A DNA stretch of 63,371 bases from Clostridia bacterium (lineage in GTDB: Bacteria; Bacillota; Clostridia; Christensenellales; CAG-138), in assembly GCA_016293975.1 (NCBI GenBank), contig JAEDCW010000003.1, positions 1-63,371 on the forward strand. Reading direction: 5' to 3'. Shown here in pieces: positions 23,185-32,503 of the stretch. A model generated the notes under the pieces. The model did not search any database. It saw nothing but the letters and a program-made list of their open reading frames with translations, and was not told where the DNA came from. Each line of letters begins with the position of its first letter. The stretch's first letter is position 1. The translations under genes and the position numbers were made by a program.

Positions 23185-24396
23185 ATGGCAAAACAGACAT
23201 TCGTAAGAACCAAGCCGCATGTAAACATCGGCACAATTGGCCACGTTGACCATGGTAAGACAACATTAACAGCAGCTATCACAATGGCTCTGTCACAGAG
23301 CGGTCAGGCTGCAGCAATGCGCTATGACGAAATCGACAAGGCACCCGAAGAGAAGGCTCGTGGTATAACCATCAACACCGCTCACGTTGAGTACGAGACA
23401 GCAACACGCCACTATGCACACGTTGACTGCCCCGGCCACGCCGACTATGTTAAGAACATGATCACAGGTGCTGCTCAGATGGACGGTGCTATCCTCGTAG
23501 TATCAGCCGCTGACGGTCCCATGCCCCAGACACGTGAGCACATCCTGCTTGCTCGTCAGGTTGGCGTTCCCTACATCGTAGTATTCATGAACAAGGCTGA
23601 CCAGGTTGACGATCCCGAACTCCTCGAGCTCGTTGAGATGGAAGTTCGTGAGTTGCTCTCAAGCTACGATTTCCCGGGTGACGACATCCCGATCGTAAAG
23701 GGTTCAGCACTCAGAGCTCTCGAAGCACTCCAGAGCGGCGCAGTCGCAAAGGACAGCCCCGAGTGCCAGTGCCTGTTCGAGCTGATGGACGCTGTAGACT
23801 CCTACATCCCCACACCCGAGCGTGCTTCCGATAAGCCCTTCCTTATGCCTGTTGAGGACGTATTCTCCATCACAGGTCGTGGTACCGTTGCTACAGGTCG
23901 TGTAGAGCGCGGTGCTGTTAAGGTCCAGGATTCAGTAGAAATCGTTGGTCTGACCGACGAGACACGTACAGTCGTAGTTACCGGCGTTGAGATGTTCCGT
24001 AAGCTGCTCGAACAGGCTATCGCAGGCGATAACGTAGGTCTGCTCCTCCGCGGCGTACAGCGTAACGAGATCGAGCGCGGCCAGGTTCTCGCAAAGCCCG
24101 GCACGATTCATCCTCATACACACTTCAAGAGCCAGGTTTACGTACTGAAGAAGGAAGAAGGCGGCCGTCATACTCCGTTCTTCCCCGGCTATCGTCCTCA
24201 GTTCTACTTCAGAACAACAGACGTTACCGGCGTCATCACACTGCCTGAAGGCGTTGAGATGGTTATGCCCGGCGATAACATCGACATGGAAATCAAGCTG
24301 ATCACCCCCATCGCTATCGAAGAGGGACTCCGTTTCGCTATCCGTGAAGGTGGACGTACCGTTGGTGCAGGCGTTGTTGCAAGCATCATCGAGTAA
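23185..24396 (+). CDS. tuf: Translation elongation factor Tu
   Basis: 403 residues. It carries aminoacyl-tRNA to the ribosome. GTP-binding motifs are GHVDHGKT, DCPGHADY and NKAD; the effector region is RGITINTAHVEYET. The ribosome binding site AAAGGAGA precedes the ATG. The codons are markedly biased as in highly expressed genes (CGT, GGT, GTT, ATC). The gene is not in a str operon with rpsL, rpsG and fusA; it follows tRNA-Gly, probably on the same transcript. A weak TATAAT at 23149-23154 lacks a -35 partner. Confidence 0.98.
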   Translation: MAKQTFVRTKPHVNIGTIGHVDHGKTTLTAAITMALSQSGQAAAMRYDEIDKAPEEKARGITINTAHVEYETATRHYAHVDCPGHADYVKNMITGAAQMDGAILVVSAADGPMPQTREHILLARQVGVPYIVVFMNKADQVDDPELLELVEMEVRELLSSYDFPGDDIPIVKGSALRALEALQSGAVAKDSPECQCLFELMDAVDSYIPTPERASDKPFLMPVEDVFSITGRGTVATGRVERGAVKVQDSVEIVGLTDETRTVVVTGVEMFRKLLEQAIAGDNVGLLLRGVQRNEIERGQVLAKPGTIHPHTHFKSQVYVLKKEEGGRHTPFFPGYRPQFYFRTTDVTGVITLPEGVEMVMPGDNIDMEIKLITPIAIEEGLRFAIREGGRTVGAGVVASIIE

Positions 24397-24410
24397 TTGA
24401 GTCAATAGAC

Positions 24411-24435
24411 AACCTCGCTTCGGCGAGGTTTTTTG
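24411..24435 (+). terminator. Terminator of tuf
   Basis: AACCTCGC, TTCG tetraloop, GCGAGGTT, then TTTT. Confidence 0.92.
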
Positions 24436-24536
24436 TTATCCGTGAAATGATATCGCCTGTGTTGGGTCCTGTTGTCAAATCGGTATACACTGCGATGGGT
24501 TTGTGGTATATTTATCTGGTGATACATGGAGGTAAT

Positions 24537-25196
24537 ATGGTAACTTTTGAGCAACTGAAGCAAAACGATGCAATAAGAACATACATAACAAAGGCGGACG
24601 AATCGCTCATAGCGCTCGGGTATACGGAGCATAGCTTCGCACATGTCACGAGGGTAGCGGAGATAGGGGGCTATATACTCGAAACGCTCGGCTATAGCAA
24701 GCATGACGTGGAGCTTGTGAAGATTGCAGGCTACTTGCACGATATAGGCAATCTCGTAAACAGGATCGATCATTCGCAAAGCGGAGCGGTAATGGCGTTT
24801 AGAATACTTACCGAGCTTGGTATGCCGCCCGAGGACGTCGCGACGGTGGTAACGGCGATAGGCAATCACGATGAGGGTACAGGTGTACCCGTGAATCCCG
24901 TGGCGGCGGCACTCATAATCGCTGACAAGACGGACGTGCGAAGGTCGAGAGTGAGAAATCGCGACATAGCATCGTTTGACATTCACGACAGGGTAAATTA
25001 TTCCGTGGAGAAGTCGCTCGTCAGGATAAATCAGGAGCATACGCTCCTAAAGCTCAAGCTCTCGGTCGATACGCATTACGGCTCTGTCATGGACTATTTC
25101 GAGATATTTATGAACCGTATGCTTATGTGTAGAAGGGCCACTGAAAAGCTTGGCATGGAGTTTAAGCTCATAATCAACGAACAGCAATTGATCTGA
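24537..25196 (+). CDS. HD-domain phosphohydrolase-like protein
   Basis: 219 residues. The HD metal-binding signature is visible: HSFAHVTRVAEIGG (first His), YLHDIGN (His-Asp) and AIGNHDEGTG, typical of HD/HDIG hydrolases that act on nucleotides or phosphate esters. The C-terminal 60 residues are beta-rich and not recognised. ATG 24537 has GGAGG upstream; an upstream in-frame ATG at 24447 lacks one. An extended -10 (TGGTATATT, about 24505-24513) may drive it. The substrate is unknown. Confidence 0.8.
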   Translation: MVTFEQLKQNDAIRTYITKADESLIALGYTEHSFAHVTRVAEIGGYILETLGYSKHDVELVKIAGYLHDIGNLVNRIDHSQSGAVMAFRILTELGMPPEDVATVVTAIGNHDEGTGVPVNPVAAALIIADKTDVRRSRVRNRDIASFDIHDRVNYSVEKSLVRINQEHTLLKLKLSVDTHYGSVMDYFEIFMNRMLMCRRATEKLGMEFKLIINEQQLI

Positions 25197-25218
25197 ATCT
25201 ACTCTTAGGGGGATTATT

Positions 25219-25992
25219 ATGAAAAATAATAAAACGCGCAATATCTTTATCGCCTGCGTTATAGGCGCAATAGTCATAGCCGCCGTGTGCGTTATTTGCT
25301 TTATACCGGGCGGACCTGTGCAGCTTTCTTCGGCTGAGAAGGCTATACTGGGTTATGCCGATGACCACTTCGCATCGCAGGGATTTGAGTATTCCAATGC
25401 GACGTATGAGCCAAAGACGGATACATACACCGTCCGTGCAAGCTCCAAAACGAGCGCGGACACCTACTTTGACATATTCCGCAGAGGGTCTGACGGAGTT
25501 ATAGGAGACGATTACGAAATCTCTGTGAACCAAAGGGCGAATACGATTTCGAGGCTTCAGCTGGAGATAGAGAAAAATGTCGGTGAATTGCTGAAAGACT
25601 TTATTATGGAGCAGGTCTGCGTATTTGCGGCGCTCGAAACAGATGAATCGACCGTTGCGGACGTGTTGCCCATGGATATGAAGCTCGACATGTCATCCAT
25701 TCCCGTACCGCTGACGCTTACGGTGTGGTTTGATTCGCCCGGCACGGATGTTTCCACGCTTGCAAAGGCACTCATAGAGCTAAAGGCGCTCATGGAGGAT
25801 AATGACGTTGATGTCGATAGCTACTCGGTGTCGCTGCTCATGTATTCAGATAAGACATTGGATGATACGCGTAAACTTTCAAGTAAACTTGAGGTCACAG
25901 ATGTAGCATCGCAGAAAATATTGGACAATTCGGAGTTTATTACTTATCTCGAGGAGTATATTAATGAGTTAAAACTAGAAACATATAAATAA
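25219..25992 (+). CDS. Membrane-anchored extracytoplasmic protein of unknown function
   Basis: 257 residues. One N-terminal membrane helix (residues about 9-29) ends in CFIPGG and has no clear lipobox, so it is probably an uncleaved anchor. The outer domain is acidic with beta blocks followed by a helical C-terminus (NSEFITYLEEYINEL). No family recognised. The ribosome binding site AGGGGGA is 9 bases from the ATG. It sits between an HD protein and malQ on the same strand with small gaps (22 and 13 bases), so it may be co-transcribed with both. Confidence 0.65.
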   Translation: MKNNKTRNIFIACVIGAIVIAAVCVICFIPGGPVQLSSAEKAILGYADDHFASQGFEYSNATYEPKTDTYTVRASSKTSADTYFDIFRRGSDGVIGDDYEISVNQRANTISRLQLEIEKNVGELLKDFIMEQVCVFAALETDESTVADVLPMDMKLDMSSIPVPLTLTVWFDSPGTDVSTLAKALIELKALMEDNDVDVDSYSVSLLMYSDKTLDDTRKLSSKLEVTDVASQKILDNSEFITYLEEYINELKLETYK

Positions 25993-26005
25993 AACGAGGT
26001 AAGCG

Positions 26006-27478
26006 ATGCGAAGAAGCGGAATATTGCTGCCTGTTTCATCACTGCCGTCGCGGTGGGGAATAGGTGCTTTTGACAAAAGTGCGTACGAGTTCATAGACAG
26101 ACTGGCGAGAGCAAACCAGAGCGTGTGGCAGATACTGCCATTGGGACAGACGGGTTACGGAGACTCGCCTTACCAGTCGTTTTCAGCGTATGCGGGTAAT
26201 CCGTATTTTGTGTCGCTCGATGCGCTCATCGATGAGGGACTGCTTTGTGAGGATGAGCTTCAGGAGTTCGACTGGGGAAGCGATCCGGAGCGCGTGGATT
26301 ATGGCCTCTTGTATCACAACAGATATATCGTGTTAAGGCGCGCGTTTGAAAGGGCGTCGCAGGAACTTTTGAGTGCAACAAGCAAATTTGCGCTCAAGCA
26401 CGCGGATTGGTTACCCGACTATGCGCTGTACATGGCGCTTAAAAGTAACTTCGGACTTCGCTCGTGGAACGAATGGCCCGACGAGGGCATAAAGCTAAGA
26501 AAACCCGATTCCGTTCGGCACTACAGAGCCGAACTCGAACAGGAAATCCACTTCAACTACTTTATTCAGTATTTGTTCTTTACGCAGTGGAGCGAGTTGA
26601 AAAGTTATGCCAATTCAAAGGGCATAAGAATATTCGGGGACATTCCTATTTATGTCTCGCTCGATTCCGCCGATGTGTGGGCGCATAGAGAGCTGTTTTT
26701 GCTTGACGAGGACGGAATTCCCACATGCGTTGCGGGCGTACCGCCGGACGCATTTACACAGGACGGACAGCTTTGGGGCAACCCCATATACGACTACGAC
26801 AGGATGGAGCGCGACGGCTTCTCTTGGTGGATAAGCAGATTGCGCGCCGCAAAGGGTCTTTACGATATTGCGCGCATAGACCATTTCAGAGGTCTTGATT
26901 CGTACTGGTCAGTGCCCTACGGAGAGACGACCGCTCAAAACGGGAGTTGGGCCATAGGTCCGGGGAAACGATTCGTAGCCGCTATAAAAGTTGCCGTTCC
27001 GGACATGGACATAGTTGCAGAGGATCTCGGTTATCTCACAGACTCCGTGCGCGAGCTTTTGCGCTTCTCGGAATACCCCGGCATGAAGATATTGCAGTTT
27101 GCATTCGGTCCCGAGGGTGACAGTGAGTATCTGCCGCATTGTTATACGCAGAACTGTGTGTGCTATACGGGTACGCACGACAACGAACCCGTTGCGGCAT
27201 GGCTTGAGCTTGCAAACGACGCAACCGTGAGTTTTGCTATGCGCTATCTCGATTGCTCGAAAGAGGAGATACCTCACAGGATGCTGCGCGCGGGCATGGC
27301 GTCGGTGGCGGACTTGTTCGTGGCGCAGATGCAGGATTATCTCGACTTGGGCGCTGAGGCGCGAACGAACACGCCCTCTACGTCAGAGGGAAACTGGGCG
27401 TGGCGAATGAAAGTGGATGCCTTCAGCGACGAGCTGATCTGTCATATCGCAGAGCTTACGAGAACATACGGGAGATGA
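26006..27478 (+). CDS. malQ: 4-alpha-glucanotransferase (amylomaltase)
   Basis: 490 residues, GH77. It transfers glucan segments between maltodextrins. The N-terminus RRSGILLPVSSLPSRWGIG and GYGDSPYQSFSAYAGNPYF are family signatures; the catalytic nucleophile region is DIARIDHFRGLDSYW, the acid/base glutamate is in DIVAEDLGYLTDSV, and the third carboxylate is in YTGTHDNEP. The ribosome binding site GAGGT is 7 bases from the ATG. It complements glgP and glgA in glycogen and maltodextrin turnover. Confidence 0.95.
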   Translation: MRRSGILLPVSSLPSRWGIGAFDKSAYEFIDRLARANQSVWQILPLGQTGYGDSPYQSFSAYAGNPYFVSLDALIDEGLLCEDELQEFDWGSDPERVDYGLLYHNRYIVLRRAFERASQELLSATSKFALKHADWLPDYALYMALKSNFGLRSWNEWPDEGIKLRKPDSVRHYRAELEQEIHFNYFIQYLFFTQWSELKSYANSKGIRIFGDIPIYVSLDSADVWAHRELFLLDEDGIPTCVAGVPPDAFTQDGQLWGNPIYDYDRMERDGFSWWISRLRAAKGLYDIARIDHFRGLDSYWSVPYGETTAQNGSWAIGPGKRFVAAIKVAVPDMDIVAEDLGYLTDSVRELLRFSEYPGMKILQFAFGPEGDSEYLPHCYTQNCVCYTGTHDNEPVAAWLELANDATVSFAMRYLDCSKEEIPHRMLRAGMASVADLFVAQMQDYLDLGAEARTNTPSTSEGNWAWRMKVDAFSDELICHIAELTRTYGR

Positions 27479-27514
27479 CGGCGCAGTTTCAATAATAACT
27501 TGGTTTTCGGTTAT

Positions 27515-27539
27515 AGCGGCAGGAAACGCCGCTTTTTTT
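27515..27539 (+). terminator. Terminator after malQ
   Basis: AGCGGC, 7-base loop, GCCGCT followed by TTTTTT. Confidence 0.85.
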
Positions 27540-27774
27540 ACGGACTATTATAAACACTCCTATGGCACTTCAACCGTCATTCAACAAAACCTACACGTAT
27601 TTATTATTCGTATTAAGCATATGGAGAAAGCGGAGATAAAAGCATCCTATATAAGAATTGACCAAAAAACCAAAACTCAATATCAAACTGCTGTGACTTC
27701 GGTTGAAAGATACATGGCTTTGTGATAAGGTGTATACATAGGAGAACCGCACAATTGTGCGCGGGTGTTTGAAG

Positions 27775-29181
27775 ATGAATATTATAAAGAGGTTTTTTGA
27801 GCCTCGGTATATGGTTAAAGAGAACCTTATCTGTGGTGAGCTTCCCACAGCCTGCGAGGCATACGGGACGGCACTGCAACTTGCATGGCCATCTGCGCTG
27901 GAATCGGTACTTATTGCACTCATAGCCTCCATCGACACCATGATGGTCGGGGGCTTGGGTTCGGCCGCCATTTCCGCCGTTGGCATTACCACACAGCCTA
28001 AATTCATACTGCTTGCGCTGGTAATAACACTCAATATAGGTGTTACGGCTATAGTCGCGAGACGTAGGGGGGAGGGCGACATAGAGGGTGCAAATCGCTG
28101 TCTCAAGCAGGCGCTCTTGATCTCTGCAGGTTTAGGCGTAATAATGACCGTCATCTCCCAGCTTTTTGCGAGGGATCTTGTTTTGTTTGCCGGCGCAAAG
28201 CCCGATTACGTCGACGATGCCACCGCTTACTTTAAGATAATGATGTCGACGACTGCGTTTAATACGTGCGCAATGACAATGAACGCGGCGCAGAGGGGCT
28301 ACGGCAACACGAGGATATCGATGGTAACGAACGTCACGGCAAACCTCGCAAACGTACTTTTTAATTGGCTTCTCATAAACGGAATGTGGATATTCCCGAG
28401 AATGGAAGTGCGGGGTGCGGCACTCGCTACGGCAATATCATCAGTTGTAGCATTTTGCATAGCGCTTTCGTCGGTTATAAAGCCTGCGCAAAACAAGCTT
28501 TCGCTCACGGCTCAACGCACGTGGAGCTTCGACAAGCGTACGGTGTCTGGCATGGTAAAGGTCGCAAGCTCTGCGTTGGTAGAGCAGGTATTCTTAAGAG
28601 TAGGCTTCTTCATCTACTCGAGGTTGGCAGCCAATCTCGGCACGGTCGAATTTGCAACGCACCAGGTCTGTATGAGTCTTATACACATATCGTTTGCCTT
28701 CGGAGACGGCTTCGGGGTGGCTTCGACGTCGCTTGTAGGCAGGGGACTTGGCGAAGGGCGCCCGGATAAGTCCATGATATACGGCAGAGTCGGACAGAGG
28801 CTCGCGCTTATCATGGGCATATTGCTCGCCGCTGTTTTTGTCGCATTCAGATATCAGCTTATAGAGCTGTACTCGAATGAAGCGCCCGTAATCGAAATGG
28901 GCGGACAAATCGTCTACATAATCGCTTTGACTTGCCTTGTGCAGACGTCGCAGGTGGTAATATCGGGTTGTCTGAGAGGCGCGGGCGACTCCAAGTTCGT
29001 AGCTGTTTCTTCCTTTATCAGTGTGGGTATAGTCAGAACTGTTGTATCGTGGTTTCTGTGCTATCCATGCGGGCTCGGACTCATAGGTATGTGGCTCGGA
29101 TTATTCTTAGACCAGTTCATGAGACTTGTACTTAACTTTATAAGGTTCAGAGGAGCAAAGTGGACTCTCGTTAAGCTGTGA
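27775..29181 (+). CDS. MATE-family multidrug/metabolite exporter
   Basis: 468 residues with about twelve membrane helices in two similar halves. Recognisable MATE features are the opening segment LAWPSALESVLIALIASIDTMMVGGLG and the repeat-two equivalent VKVASSALVEQVFLRVGFFIYSR. It couples Na+ or H+ influx to export of cationic compounds; the substrate is not evident. The start is uncertain: ATG 27775 is preferred, with GGGTG 6 bases upstream, while GTG 27757 has AGGAGA 12 bases upstream. The gene stands alone between terminator and the S10 operon promoter. Confidence 0.9.
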   Translation: MNIIKRFFEPRYMVKENLICGELPTACEAYGTALQLAWPSALESVLIALIASIDTMMVGGLGSAAISAVGITTQPKFILLALVITLNIGVTAIVARRRGEGDIEGANRCLKQALLISAGLGVIMTVISQLFARDLVLFAGAKPDYVDDATAYFKIMMSTTAFNTCAMTMNAAQRGYGNTRISMVTNVTANLANVLFNWLLINGMWIFPRMEVRGAALATAISSVVAFCIALSSVIKPAQNKLSLTAQRTWSFDKRTVSGMVKVASSALVEQVFLRVGFFIYSRLAANLGTVEFATHQVCMSLIHISFAFGDGFGVASTSLVGRGLGEGRPDKSMIYGRVGQRLALIMGILLAAVFVAFRYQLIELYSNEAPVIEMGGQIVYIIALTCLVQTSQVVISGCLRGAGDSKFVAVSSFISVGIVRTVVSWFLCYPCGLGLIGMWLGLFLDQFMRLVLNFIRFRGAKWTLVKL

Positions 29182-29227
29182 GTTCCATAATATATTTAAA
29201 AAAATGCGGATTTACCGCAAAAAAAGC

Positions 29228-29256
29228 TTGCATAAGGAACACATTTCGTGTATCCT
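29228..29256 (+). promoter_or_regulatory. Promoter of the S10-spc operon
   Basis: TTGCAT (29228-29233), 17 bases, TATCCT (29251-29256). It is the only good promoter before rpsJ and leaves a leader of about 200 bases. Confidence 0.6.
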
Positions 29257-29262
29257 AATTAG

Positions 29263-29463
29263 GCTGTGTGCAGTTTGGACACAAATTTGTTATGTGTTCA
29301 CACGCAATACAGGCTCGATGAGAGGTTACCGGTCAGGCCATACGGATAGTTCACATCGGGTAAAAGCCCAAGTAAATCGGGCGACGGGCGTAAAGCCTGC
29401 CTAAAAATTTCCTAAGGAAACGCAAGGCGGCGTGTATGCCCCAATCTACAAGGAGGAAATAAA
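29263..29463 (+). promoter_or_regulatory. Structured leader of the S10-spc operon
   Basis: About 200 non-coding bases between promoter and rpsJ. Short GC stems are possible (TTTCC/GGAAA around 29409-29421; several GGGC/GCCC and AGGC/GCCT partners). No match to the proteobacterial L4-regulated leader could be recognised by eye. A leader this long in front of a ribosomal operon is usually regulatory, but the regulator is not known here. Confidence 0.4.
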
Positions 29464-29778
29464 ATGGCAAGCCAAAAAATCAGAATCAAGCTGAAGGCGT
29501 ACGAGCACAATCTTATCGATCAGAGCGCCGAGAAGATAGTGGAAACCGCCAAGAGAACAGGTGCCAGAGTATCAGGCCCAATCCCGCTCCCCACAGAGAA
29601 GGAAATCGTAACGATCCTTCGCTCGCCGCATAAGCACAAGGATTCGAGAGAGCAGTTCGAAATGCGCACACACAAGAGGCTTATCGACATTCTCCAGCCC
29701 TCCGCAAAGACGGTGGATGCGCTGATGAAGCTCGACCTCCCGGCAGGTGTTGACATTGAGCTCAAGCTGCTTAAATAG
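29464..29778 (+). CDS. rpsJ: 30S ribosomal protein S10
   Basis: 104 residues; RIKLKAYEHNLIDQSA is the S10 signature. It is a 30S head protein and, as NusE, part of antitermination complexes with NusB. It is the first gene of the superoperon, with AAGGAGG 8 bases from the ATG; rplC follows after 10 bases. Confidence 0.98.
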   Translation: MASQKIRIKLKAYEHNLIDQSAEKIVETAKRTGARVSGPIPLPTEKEIVTILRSPHKHKDSREQFEMRTHKRLIDILQPSAKTVDALMKLDLPAGVDIELKLLK

Positions 29779-29788
29779 GAGGTAGAAC

Positions 29789-30415
29789 ATGAAGAAGGCT
29801 ATTTTGGGTAAGAAATTGGGCATGTCCCAGATGTTCGCGGCTGACGGAACACTGTTGCCCGTAACGGTAATACAGGCCGGTCCGTGCCCCGTTGTTCAGA
29901 AAAAGACGGTCGAGCATGACGGTTACAACGCCGTTCAGGTAGGTTTCGCACCGATTAGAGAAAAGCTTACGACCAAGCCCATGATCGGTCATTTCAAGAA
30001 GGCCGGAGTTGCGGCACATCGCTATTGCCGTGAGTTCAAGCTCGACGATGCAGCATCGATGGAAGTTGGTCAGGTAATCACAGCTGATACATTCGCCGTA
30101 GGCGACAAGGTTGACGTCTGCGCAATCAGCAAGGGCAAGGGCTTCCAGGGCGCAATCAAGCGTCACAATCAGTCAAGAGGCCGCATGACCCACGGTTCAC
30201 GTTATCATCGCAGAGTCGGTTCAATGAGTGCCTGCTCCTACCCCGGTGAAGTATTCAAACATAAGAAGCTCCCCGGACACATGGGTAGTGTAAGAGTCAC
30301 CATCCAGAACCTTGAGATAGTAAGAGTAGACGCAGAACGCAACCTGCTTCTCGTCAAGGGTGCAATCCCCGGTGCCAAGGGCAGCCTTTGCACGGTGAAG
30401 AGCACCGTAAAGTAA
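29789..30415 (+). CDS. rplC: 50S ribosomal protein L3
   Basis: 208 residues; starts KKAILGKKLGMSQMF and contains KGKGFQGAIKRHN. L3 binds near the 3' end of 23S rRNA and is an early assembly protein close to the peptidyl transferase centre. AGGAGG ribosome binding site; rplD follows after 13 bases. Confidence 0.98.
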   Translation: MKKAILGKKLGMSQMFAADGTLLPVTVIQAGPCPVVQKKTVEHDGYNAVQVGFAPIREKLTTKPMIGHFKKAGVAAHRYCREFKLDDAASMEVGQVITADTFAVGDKVDVCAISKGKGFQGAIKRHNQSRGRMTHGSRYHRRVGSMSACSYPGEVFKHKKLPGHMGSVRVTIQNLEIVRVDAERNLLLVKGAIPGAKGSLCTVKSTVK

Positions 30416-30428
30416 GGAGGAAGCTAAA

Positions 30429-31052
30429 ATGCTGAAAGTCGAACTTAAGAACATCGCCGGTCAGGTTATCGGCGAGGTAGAGCTCAACGAGAGCATATTC
30501 GGAATAGAGCCCAACATGACAGCGGTTCACAGCTATGTAAAGGCATACCTTGCAAACCAGCGCCAGGGCACCCAGAGCGCACTAACAAGGGCGCAGGTCA
30601 GCGGCGGCGGCATCAAGCCGTGGCGTCAGAAGGGCACAGGTAATGCCCGTCAGGGTTCAACACGTTCACCCCAGTGGAGACACGGCGGTATCGTATTCGC
30701 ACCCAAGCCCAGGGATTACCGCATGGACCTCAACAAGAAGGTCAAGCGCCTCGCACTCAAGAGCGTTCTCTCCGATAAGGCCGCAACAGGCAGCATCGTA
30801 GTATTGGACGCAATAGAGCTCGAAGCTGCAAAGACAAAGGAAATGATAAAAGTAATGAAGAATCTCAACCTCACAAATGCCCTCGTGGTGCTTGATGAGA
30901 AGAACGAGACCGTACAGCGTGCGACGGCAAACCTGCCCAAGATCGCAACGACGCTGGTAGGCACACTCAATCCCTATGAGATTCTCAAGCATACGACGCT
31001 CGTCCTCACAAAGGCAGCGCTCGAAAAGGTCGAGGAGGTATATCAGGGATGA
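30429..31052 (+). CDS. rplD: 50S ribosomal protein L4
   Basis: 207 residues; contains the exit-tunnel loop with KPWRQKGTGNARQGSTRSP. L4 lines the exit tunnel; in Proteobacteria it also represses this operon. The stop overlaps the rplW start (ATGA), so translation is coupled. Confidence 0.98.
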   Translation: MLKVELKNIAGQVIGEVELNESIFGIEPNMTAVHSYVKAYLANQRQGTQSALTRAQVSGGGIKPWRQKGTGNARQGSTRSPQWRHGGIVFAPKPRDYRMDLNKKVKRLALKSVLSDKAATGSIVVLDAIELEAAKTKEMIKVMKNLNLTNALVVLDEKNETVQRATANLPKIATTLVGTLNPYEILKHTTLVLTKAALEKVEEVYQG

Positions 31053-31342
31053 ACGCATACGACATCATTATTAAGCCCGTACTGACCGAAAAGTCCTTCG
31101 ATCACGTTCCCGAGAAGAGATACACCTTCATCGTAGCCAAGAACGCGACAAAGACAGAGGTCAAGGAAGCCGTAGAAAAGATATTCGGCGTCACAGTTGA
31201 CAGAGTCAACATCGTCAACACCCTCGGAAAGATCAAGAGGATGGGCGCACACCAGGGTCGCCGTCCCAATCTCAAGAAGGCCTATGTAACACTGAAAGAG
31301 GACTCAAAGGGTATCGAGTTCTTCGACAGCATGGGACAGTAA
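31049..31342 (+). CDS. rplW: 50S ribosomal protein L23
   Basis: 97 residues; DIIIKPVLTEKSF opening and the RMGAHQGRRPNLKKAYVTL loop. L23 lies at the tunnel exit and is a docking site for trigger factor and SRP. The start overlaps the rplD stop by 4 bases. Confidence 0.98.
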   Translation: MNAYDIIIKPVLTEKSFDHVPEKRYTFIVAKNATKTEVKEAVEKIFGVTVDRVNIVNTLGKIKRMGAHQGRRPNLKKAYVTLKEDSKGIEFFDSMGQ

Positions 31343-31353
31343 GGAGGACAAAA

Positions 31354-32187
31354 ATGGCTATTAGAAAGATAAAGCCCACCACACCGGGTCAGCGTTTTAT
31401 GACAGTATCCCAGCATGAGGAAATTACCTGCACGACTCCTGAAAAATCGCTGCTCGAAGACCTCAGAAAGCAGGGTGGACGTAATAATTCAGGCCGCATC
31501 ACCGTTCGTCATCGTGGCGGCGGAGCAAGGCGCAAGTATCGTATAATCGACTTCAAGCGCAACAAGGACGGTATTCCCGCAACAGTTGCAACGATCGAAT
31601 ACGATCCCAACCGTTCAGCTAATATCGCTCTTCTGCACTACGCAGACGGCGAAAAGCGCTACATCATCGCTCCCCTTGGTCTCAAGGTCGGCGATAAGGT
31701 AGTAAGCGGCGAAGGCGCAGATATCAAGGTCGGTAACGCACTTGAAATCAGAAACATCCCTGTAGGCAGCATGATCCACTGTATCGAGCTCAAGCCCGGC
31801 AAGGGTGCTCAGCTCGTAAGAAGCGCAGGTAACGCCGCTCAGCTCATGGCTAAGGAAGGCAAGTATGCGCAGGTAAGACTGCCCAGCGGCGAAGTGAGAT
31901 ACATCCCAATGAACGCCAAGGCAACAATCGGCCAGGTCGGCAACGCAGACCACGAGCTCGTTATGTACGGCAAGGCCGGTAGAATCCGCCACAAGGGCTT
32001 CCGTCCGACAGTCCGCGGTTCAGTTATGAACCCCTGTGACCATCCGCACGGCGGTGGTGAGGGCAAGAGCCCGATAGGACGTCCGGGTCCTGTAACTCCG
32101 TGGGGCAAACCCGCACTTGGTCATAAGACGAGAAAGACCAAAAACATCAATGATAAGTTCATAGTTCGCCGCAGGAACGGCAAGTGA
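31354..32187 (+). CDS. rplB: 50S ribosomal protein L2
   Basis: 277 residues; contains GRNNSGRITVRHRGGGARRKYR and the conserved MNPCDHPHGGGEGKSPIGR near the peptidyl transferase centre. Required for subunit association and catalysis. AGGAGG ribosome binding site; rpsS follows after 22 bases. Confidence 0.98.
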   Translation: MAIRKIKPTTPGQRFMTVSQHEEITCTTPEKSLLEDLRKQGGRNNSGRITVRHRGGGARRKYRIIDFKRNKDGIPATVATIEYDPNRSANIALLHYADGEKRYIIAPLGLKVGDKVVSGEGADIKVGNALEIRNIPVGSMIHCIELKPGKGAQLVRSAGNAAQLMAKEGKYAQVRLPSGEVRYIPMNAKATIGQVGNADHELVMYGKAGRIRHKGFRPTVRGSVMNPCDHPHGGGEGKSPIGRPGPVTPWGKPALGHKTRKTKNINDKFIVRRRNGK

Positions 32188-32209
32188 TAACGAAAGGAGA
32201 TTTGTCTAA

Positions 32210-32491
32210 ATGAGTAGGTCAGTTAAGAAGGGCCCGTTTGTGGAAGAGCGCCTCATGAAGCGCATCGAAGACATGAATGCAAGCGGCAAGAAAGCAGTCG
32301 TCAAGACCTGGTCGCGTGCATCCACCATCTTCCCGGATTTCGTTGGTCACACAATCGCCGTCCATGACGGAAAAAAGCATGTTCCGGTATACATTACCGA
32401 GGAAATGGTCGGTCACAAGCTCGGTGAGTTCGCACCGACACGTACTTTCCGTGGTCACAGAGGTTCTGAAAAGTCCTCTGGCGGCAGATAA
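32210..32491 (+). CDS. rpsS: 30S ribosomal protein S19
   Basis: 93 residues; SRSVKKGPFVEERLMKRI opening and HKLGEFAPTRTFRGH ending are the family pattern. S19 sits in the 30S head with S13 and contacts the A-site tRNA side. rplV follows after 12 bases. Confidence 0.98.
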   Translation: MSRSVKKGPFVEERLMKRIEDMNASGKKAVVKTWSRASTIFPDFVGHTIAVHDGKKHVPVYITEEMVGHKLGEFAPTRTFRGHRGSEKSSGGR

Positions 32492-32503
32492 GGAGGAAGT
32501 AAA

